From: Flavobacteriales bacterium
GTDB lineage: Bacteria > Bacteroidota > Bacteroidia > Flavobacteriales > UBA7430
Assembly: GCA_002707145.1 (NCBI GenBank)
Contig: PAMD01000012.1
Span: 1-13,335, forward strand
Direction of reading: 5' to 3'
Length of the DNA: 13,335 nucleotides
Shown here: positions 9,535-13,335 of the stretch, piece after piece
Numbering within the stretch: the stretch's first letter is position 1
Layout of the letters: each line of letters begins with the position of its first letter
Notes under the pieces: generated by a model
What the model was told of the DNA's origin: nothing
The model's input: only the letters and a program-made list of their open reading frames with translations
Database searches by the model: none
Program-made: the position numbers and the translations under genes

Positions 9535-9799
9535 CTCAGTTATACAAAAGTATATAAAAATGAATAAAATAATTTTTCTAAATATCAGACAATCAAATAT
9601 TTAAAAGTTATTTGAGTACTAAGCCATCTTGGCTAAATCTTTTTGGGAGTTAATAATATAGTAGCAGATGAAATATCTTTTATTTATTAAAGATTCAGAT
9701 AAGTTTTCTGTCGAATTTCTAGTAATTTCTATTTACATTGGTTAGCTTGTCTTAGGGCAGAATGATTTTATTATTTAACGATAAATCTTCTGTAAGACC

Positions 9800-9835
9800 A
9801 AGTTAGATGTCGTTCTGAATTGTTTTGTCTAACTT
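9800..9835. repeat. Inverted repeat with 8-bp perfect arms and 20-nt loop
   Basis: AAGTTAGA (9800-9807) and TCTAACTT (9828-9835) are exact reverse complements. The repeat lies about 30-65 bp past the stop of the COG0523 gene and about 270 bp upstream of the giant gene. The arms have only two G:C pairs each and the loop is long, so it is a weak hairpin. It could be a regulator-binding site or part of a transcript end. Confidence 0.4.
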
Positions 9836-9841
9836 AAGCGG

Positions 9842-9860
9842 AAAAGAAAGGTTAAACCTT
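9842..9860 (-). terminator. Possible weak intrinsic terminator of the COG0523 gene
   Basis: Four bases after the TAG stop (9867-9865), the minus strand reads AAGGT-TTA-ACCTT, a 5-bp stem with a 3-nt loop (9860-9848), followed by TTCTTTT. The position and T-rich tail suit a terminator. The stem is short and low in GC, so the call is tentative. Confidence 0.35.
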
Positions 9861-9864
9861 GGTG

Positions 9865-11088
9865 CTAATTAGCATAAACTCGTTCAACAGGCCATTCATC
9901 TTGGTAGCCTTTTTGCCAGTCTGTTTCTGATAGCTCTTCTTTAGTCATGAGGCATTGGTTTAAATCTAATTCAATTTCTTCTTGGTTAAGTCCCAAGCCA
10001 ATAAAAACAATCTCATTTTTACGATCTCCAAAATCTTTACTCCAGTCAGATTCAATACTTTTTTGGTTCTCGATGAAGGAAGGGTATTGAATTCTTTTCT
10101 CAAAAGGCATACTGTCCCACCATACACCTGCACTATCAGTTCGCAAAGACCCGCCTGCTTGTCCCCATACCATTGCTTGATTAGGTCTTGAGGATAACCA
10201 AAATAGTCCCTTACTTCTGATTATGTTAGAAGGAAATTTATGATGAACATACGATAAAAATCGGACGGGATGAAAAGGCTTCTTACTTCTAAAAACAAAC
10301 GAGTTGATACCATACTCTTCAGTTTCTGGTGTATGTTCCTCTTTGTTAAGCTCTTCTTGCCAACCTGAATTTTGTTGAGCTTCTTCAAAATTGAAGAGAC
10401 CAGTATTTAAAATTTGTTCAGGTTTAACATTTCCAAAACTTGTTTTAATAATCTGTGCTGAAGGGTTTAATTTTTTGAGCGTTGCCTCTAAAAAGTTCAG
10501 ATCATCTTTTTCAATTAGATCAGATTTGTTAATTATGATAATGTTGGCAAACTCTACTTGGTCAGTCAATAAATTAACAATGGTACGAAAGTCGTCCTCC
10601 ATATCTGTCAATTCTCTATCTTGCAGTGTTTCCGGACTTCCAAAATCTTTGAAGAAATTGAAAGCATCAACAACAGTAACCATCGTGTCTACATAACTCC
10701 ACTTGGATAAATCAATGTTATTCTCTTCATCGACAAAACTGAATGTCTGTGCAACAGGAACAGGTTCACTAATACCAGTACTTTCAATTAATAAGTAGTC
10801 AAAGCGATTTTCTTTTGCTAATCGCTCCACTTCATCCATGAGATCCTCTCGAAGTGTACAGCATATACATCCATTACTCATTTCTACTAGTTTTTCCTCT
10901 GTACGAGAGAGAACGTTTTCACTCTTTAGCAAATTCGCATCTACATTAACTTCACTCATATCATTGACGATAACCGCAACTTTTAATCCTTCCTTGTTAT
11001 GAAGAACATGATTTAATAATGTGGTTTTGCCTGCTCCCAAGAAACCGCTTAAAACAGTAACGGGAAGCATATTTATGATTTTGTTCAT
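9865..11088 (-). CDS. COG0523-family (CobW/ZigA/ZagA-like) GTP-binding metallochaperone
   Basis: This 407-aa G3E-family GTPase shows a Walker [10 protein letters not shown] at residues 15-23, the COG0523 metal motif CICC at 74-77, ESTG at 102-105 (Walker B/switch region), and NKSD at 187-190 for guanine recognition. A CobW C-terminal domain follows (from [17 protein letters not shown] near 270). Members of this family bind zinc or another metal through the CxCC cysteines and pass it to client enzymes in a GTP-dependent way; zinc-starvation versions are repressed by Zur. The histidine-rich stretch found in some relatives is absent. ATG at 11088 is chosen; an ATG at 11070 (MLPVTVLSG) is also plausible and closer to some relatives. 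It is divergent from a Fur-family gene with 87 bp between them, and that space holds shared palindromic boxes. Zinc specificity is inferred from this context, not read from the protein. Confidence 0.92.
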   Translation of the reverse strand: MNKIINMLPVTVLSGFLGAGKTTLLNHVLHNKEGLKVAVIVNDMSEVNVDANLLKSENVLSRTEEKLVEMSNGCICCTLREDLMDEVERLAKENRFDYLLIESTGISEPVPVAQTFSFVDEENNIDLSKWSYVDTMVTVVDAFNFFKDFGSPETLQDRELTDMEDDFRTIVNLLTDQVEFANIIIINKSDLIEKDDLNFLEATLKKLNPSAQIIKTSFGNVKPEQILNTGLFNFEEAQQNSGWQEELNKEEHTPETEEYGINSFVFRSKKPFHPVRFLSYVHHKFPSNIIRSKGLFWLSSRPNQAMVWGQAGGSLRTDSAGVWWDSMPFEKRIQYPSFIENQKSIESDWSKDFGDRKNEIVFIGLGLNQEEIELDLNQCLMTKEELSETDWQKGYQDEWPVERVYAN

Positions 11089-11108
11089 TGATTTTATATA
11101 TTCTCTTA

Positions 11109-11125
11109 TTGCAACTAGGTTGCAA
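11109..11125. promoter_or_regulatory. Box 1: perfect 7-3-7 palindrome, candidate Zur/Fur-family operator
   Basis: TTGCAACTAGGTTGCAA has exact 7-bp arms (11109-11115, 11119-11125) around TAG. It includes the -33 TTG of the Fur gene (11109-11111), overlaps the -7 box of the COG0523 gene by 3 bp (11123-11125) and covers that gene's expected start of transcription near 11116. An inverted repeat of this size suits a Fur-family dimer. The bound protein is inferred. Confidence 0.72.
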
Positions 11126-11136
11126 ATATAGTTTTG
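11109..11136 (+). promoter_or_regulatory. Predicted promoter of the Fur-family gene
   Basis: TTG (11109-11111), a 17-nt spacer and TAGTTTTG (11129-11136) match the Bacteroidetes -33/-7 pattern. Transcription would start near 11143, about 33 nt before the ATG at 11176. The -33 is inside box 1, and box 2 lies directly downstream of the start, so occupancy of either should repress. Confidence 0.6.
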
Positions 11137-11152
11137 AATTCATTCAAAGCAA
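11123..11152 (-). promoter_or_regulatory. Predicted promoter of the COG0523 gene
   Basis: The minus strand has TTG at 11152-11150, a 19-nt spacer, and TATATTTG at 11130-11123, an exact TAnnTTTG -7 element. Transcription would begin near 11116, giving a leader of about 28 nt before ATG at 11088. Its -33 lies in box 2 and its -7 touches box 1. Confidence 0.62.
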
Positions 11153-11163
11153 TTAAGTTGCAT
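11147..11163. promoter_or_regulatory. Box 2: imperfect second copy of the palindrome
   Basis: AAGCAATTAAGTTGCAT has the same 7-3-7 layout as box 1 and matches it at 12 of 17 positions; its own arms pair at 5 of 7. The right half, GTTGCA, is conserved. Its centre is 38 bp from that of box 1. It covers the -33 of the COG0523 promoter and ends 12 bp before the Fur-gene ATG. Confidence 0.5.
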
Positions 11164-11175
11164 TAAATTTGCTGA

Positions 11176-11556
11176 ATGATTTCATCAAGACAAACCCAAT
11201 CAGTTAGATTAGTATGGGAGGCGTTTGATCGCTCGGATACTGCTTATTCTGTTGTAGAATTAGTTCAAATGCACAAAGGTTCGATGAATAAAACAACGGT
11301 CTATCGAATTCTTGATCGCTTTGAAAAAGAAGGAAAACTTCATACATTTTTAGGTAAGAATGGATTAAAATGGTATGCTAAATGCCATAATTGCTCGTCT
11401 AAAAAACATATAGACATTCATCCTCATTTTCAATGTAATGAATGCGGAAAGGTTGAATGTCTTACAATAGACGTTAAAATACCGAAGGTTGCAAAGCATC
11501 ACATTGAACAAGCTAACATGTTGCTTCTAGGTCAATGTAATGAGTGCTTGATATAA
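11176..11556 (+). CDS. Fur-family metal-responsive repressor, probably Zur-like
   Basis: This 126-aa protein has the Fur-family layout. The N-terminal winged helix (residues 1-65) contains the recognition-helix motif NKTTVYRILDRFEKEGKLH (38-56). The dimerisation/metal domain contains IHPHF (His82, His84) and CNECGKVECL, where Cys87 and Cys90 pair with Cys121 and Cys124 near the C-terminus as the structural zinc site. An additional Cys70-X2-Cys73 pair followed by His78 precedes the HxH motif. A cysteine in this region is a feature of zinc-sensing Zur proteins rather than of PerR or classic Fur, which supports but does not prove zinc. The divergent COG0523 partner and shared palindromes point the same way. 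The ATG at 11176 is the start; the leader has no Shine-Dalgarno. Convergent with the next gene, leaving 3 bp between the stops. Confidence 0.88.
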   Translation: MISSRQTQSVRLVWEAFDRSDTAYSVVELVQMHKGSMNKTTVYRILDRFEKEGKLHTFLGKNGLKWYAKCHNCSSKKHIDIHPHFQCNECGKVECLTIDVKIPKVAKHHIEQANMLLLGQCNECLI

Positions 11557-11560
11557 TATC
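11550..11560. repeat. Small palindrome across the two converging stop codons
   Basis: GATAT-A-ATATC spans the end of the Fur gene (TAA 11554-11556) and the final base of the VPS10-like gene's stop (11562-11560). It is all AT apart from the outer pair, so it is probably not a terminator. Confidence 0.3.
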
Positions 11561-13335
11561 TAGTCTACCATCTCAAGAATAACTGGTGCACCAGCATCTT
11601 TGAGATCATTGTATAGCTTTTCTAGTTGTGTATTTAATTCAGTTATTTGATTTTCGTAATTATCCATTAACTCATTTGCAATAGCGAGACTATTTTTTGA
11701 TGTCTGAGTTGGTCCATAACTACTTCCCCAAAGTGATGCTCCTGCTGCATTCATTCGATCGTTTAATGTCGGATATTTTTTTTCTCCAACAGCATTTTTA
11801 GCTTCGTTTCCGTACAAAGATTTTTTCAATTCAATGATTGAATCATTTATTGCTTGTAAAGGTGAAATGACCGATGAAAGTGGGCTGCTTCCTTTTTTTG
11901 TTGCAACTAACATGGCTTTAATTTTATTCTGAATTTCATCGTATCGTTTAATAATTATACTTCTACGAACTTGAGCATCCATGTATTGCTTAGCATATGC
12001 CTGCTGTTCTAAAATAGATTGTGGTGCAAGTGTACTTTTACTCAACGGTTTTAAGTTTACTTCAACTGTGTTTCCTAAAGTAGAAATATCCTTACCTTCA
12101 ATCCGATATAATTGGGCAATATAATTTCCTGGTGCTACATACCATCCTCGATTTTGACTGTTTTTGTCTGTGGTATTTTTTGTCACAGGCCATAGGCTGC
12201 TTCCTTTCATGTCCCACGCTGTTCGATGAATTCCCTTACTATTTTTTAACTTAAGTTTTCGTATGATATTTCCTTGCGAGTCGCTTATTTCAAGCCAGTA
12301 TTGTGGACTTTTTTCATGTCTTTCGGCGGCTAATACTTCCCAACCAGGAAAGTCAATATCTTTGTTTTTTTTATTAAGTTCTTTTTCTGTTTTTGTTCGT
12401 TCTTGCTTGTTTGTCTTTGGTTTTTCTTTGATGTAATAATCAAATAGAACACCATGTTCAGGGTTTTCGCCATAAAAATGTTGTCCACCTAAGCTACCAC
12501 TTTTCTGACGACCATCTCTTCGTGGACTATACAAGTAGGTATCTCTTGGTTTGAATAATACTGCATCTTCTTGCACCACATCATCACTCAACTTTCTTAA
12601 AAAAGCATAATTATCTAATACGTAGAAGCTTCTACCAAAACTTGCAGCCACAAGGTCTTCATGCTCACGCTGAATTACTAAATCTCTAAAACTAATCGTG
12701 GGTAGTCCATCTTTAAGTTGTTTCCAAGAATCCCCTCCATTAATCGTAAAATAAATACCGAACTCAGTTCCAATAAAAAGCAGATTTGGATTAATATGGT
12801 CTTGAACAATCCGCCATACATAACTTTTTTCTGCTATCCCTTTAGTAATCTTATTCCATGATTTCCCACCATTCTTACTGACAAAAAGGTAGGGAGAGTA
12901 ATCACCCTGTTTATGAGCATCTAGTGCAACATAGACGGTATTTTCATCGAAAAGGTCAGCTTTAATGTCATTAACATAGGCTCGTTCTGGGACACCATCC
13001 AAATTACTTACATTAGTTTTTACCCATGTCTTGCCTCCATCTTTAGTACTTTGAATGAAGCCATCGTCTGTTCCTACATATAAAACCTCCTCATTAATAG
13101 GACTTTCTGCAATACTAGTTATGGTATTGTAAGTACTCATAGCATATACGTCCCAGGCATTATCGTAGCTCTGTTTTCTTCCCATGATTGGTAAATCAAA
13201 TCGTTCTTCATTTCTAGTAAGATCACCAGAAAGTGAAGTCCAAGCATCTCCGCGATTATCACTTCGCCAAAGACGATATGAGGCAACATATATACGAGCT
13301 GGATCGTGACTGCTCACCAATATCGGAGCATCCCA
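11560..13335 (-). CDS. VPS10/sortilin-like BNR-repeat protein, C-terminal part (runs off the right edge)
   Basis: The frame is open from the right edge (WDAPILVSSHDPARIYV) to TAG at 11562-11560, giving 591 visible residues. The TTG at 13320 is internal, not the start. Four Asp-boxes (S/T-x-D/N-x-G-x-x-W) are seen at visible residues 25-32, 97-104, 153-160 and 197-204, with YVGTDDG and FIGTEFG strands between, as in a ten-bladed VPS10/sialidase-type propeller. SFGRSFYVLDNY (near 232) closes the propeller. A Lys/Glu-rich linker (around 305-325), a beta domain (WLEISDSQG, WDMKGSSLWP, WYVAPGNY) and a helical, probably coiled-coil tail (ILEQQ to LYNDLKD) follow. Relatives are about 1000 aa, often exported and labelled glycosyl hydrolase, but no catalytic residue is evident here, so an enzyme activity should not be assumed. 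No T9SS sorting domain is present at the C-terminus. Confidence 0.85.
   Translation of the reverse strand, partial: WDAPILVSSHDPARIYVASYRLWRSDNRGDAWTSLSGDLTRNEERFDLPIMGRKQSYDNAWDVYAMSTYNTITSIAESPINEEVLYVGTDDGFIQSTKDGGKTWVKTNVSNLDGVPERAYVNDIKADLFDENTVYVALDAHKQGDYSPYLFVSKNGGKSWNKITKGIAEKSYVWRIVQDHINPNLLFIGTEFGIYFTINGGDSWKQLKDGLPTISFRDLVIQREHEDLVAASFGRSFYVLDNYAFLRKLSDDVVQEDAVLFKPRDTYLYSPRRDGRQKSGSLGGQHFYGENPEHGVLFDYYIKEKPKTNKQERTKTEKELNKKNKDIDFPGWEVLAAERHEKSPQYWLEISDSQGNIIRKLKLKNSKGIHRTAWDMKGSSLWPVTKNTTDKNSQNRGWYVAPGNYIAQLYRIEGKDISTLGNTVEVNLKPLSKSTLAPQSILEQQAYAKQYMDAQVRRSIIIKRYDEIQNKIKAMLVATKKGSSPLSSVISPLQAINDSIIELKKSLYGNEAKNAVGEKKYPTLNDRMNAAGASLWGSSYGPTQTSKNSLAIANELMDNYENQITELNTQLEKLYNDLKDAGAPVILEMVD

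Larger units (their letters stand above)
9535..9864. other. Intergenic region between the COG0523 gene and the giant surface gene
   Basis: This 330-bp gap has no convincing ORF on either strand. Its contents are small elements: a possible terminator just past the COG0523 stop, an 8-bp-arm inverted repeat (9800-9807 and 9828-9835), and a short hairpin AGCCA-TCT-TGGCT (9622-9634) in the upstream region of the giant gene. On the minus strand TACTTTTG (9552-9545) fits the -7 consensus but would leave a leader of only a few nucleotides before the ATG at 9534, and no -33 TTG is in place. The promoter of the giant gene therefore remains unassigned. Confidence 0.5.
11089..11175. promoter_or_regulatory. 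Shared divergent control region of the COG0523 and Fur-family genes
   Basis: This 87-bp region contains both promoters and two palindromic boxes, listed separately. The -7 elements overlap by 2 bp (11129-11130), and each box sits on promoter elements of both genes, so a single repressor could shut both. This fits negative autoregulation together with control of the metallochaperone. Confidence 0.75.

Noticed and set aside
9545..9552. TACTTTTG (minus strand) as the giant gene's -7 promoter element
   Set aside because: It would leave only a few nucleotides of leader before the ATG at 9534, and no -33 TTG is at the right distance.
9622..9634. Hairpin AGCCA-TCT-TGGCT followed by a T-rich run as a plus-strand terminator
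   Set aside because: No plus-strand gene ends before it, and the stem is only 5 bp. It is probably chance or a leader hairpin.
9982..10191. Plus-strand 69-aa ORF
   Set aside because: Antisense shadow of the COG0523 C-terminal domain.
10391..10696. Plus-strand 101-aa ORF
   Set aside because: Antisense shadow of the COG0523 GTPase domain.
13318..13320. TTG as the start of the VPS10-like gene
   Set aside because: The frame is open to the window edge, and the residues before it (WDAPI) belong to the family's conserved sequence.

Overview
The window looks like AT-rich Bacteroidetes (Flavobacteriia-like) chromosome. Support comes from very large secreted proteins with PKD-type repeats, a type IX secretion (T9SS) type B C-terminal sorting domain, VPS10/BNR-type propeller proteins, and promoters matching the Bacteroidetes form (TTG, 17-19 nt, TAnnTTTG) instead of sigma-70 boxes. 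Genus cannot be decided from the sequence. No tRNA, rRNA, CRISPR array or insertion sequence was seen.

Left part (1-9534, all minus strand; in transcription order from right to left): a giant cell-surface gene (9534 to 2290), a secreted endonuclease/exonuclease/phosphatase-family enzyme (2156-1176), and the N-terminal part of another secreted PKD protein that leaves the window at position 1. The giant gene is the most striking object. It is one continuous reading frame of 2415 codons with a single internal TAA at codon 242 (8811-8809). The 241-aa part upstream carries the only signal peptide. The part downstream carries about eight PKD-like repeats and the T9SS sorting domain, but has no credible start of its own. 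The 48 codons after the TAA read as normal protein of this family. The gene is therefore a fresh nonsense mutant, a sequencing error, or a readthrough case.

Middle right (9865-11556): a divergent pair made of a COG0523 (CobW/ZigA/ZagA-type) metal-chaperone GTPase on the minus strand and a Fur-family regulator with Zur-like cysteine motifs on the plus strand. The 87-bp space between them holds two promoters whose -7 elements overlap, a perfect 7-3-7 palindrome (TTGCAAC-TAG-GTTGCAA) and a second imperfect copy of the same geometry 38 bp away. Each box lies on core promoter elements. The layout reads as a self-contained metal (most likely zinc) starvation switch, with the regulator repressing itself and the chaperone.

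Right edge (11560-13335, minus): the C-terminal 591 residues of a sortilin/VPS10-like BNR-repeat protein whose N-terminus lies outside the window. It converges on the Fur gene with only 3 bp between the stop codons.
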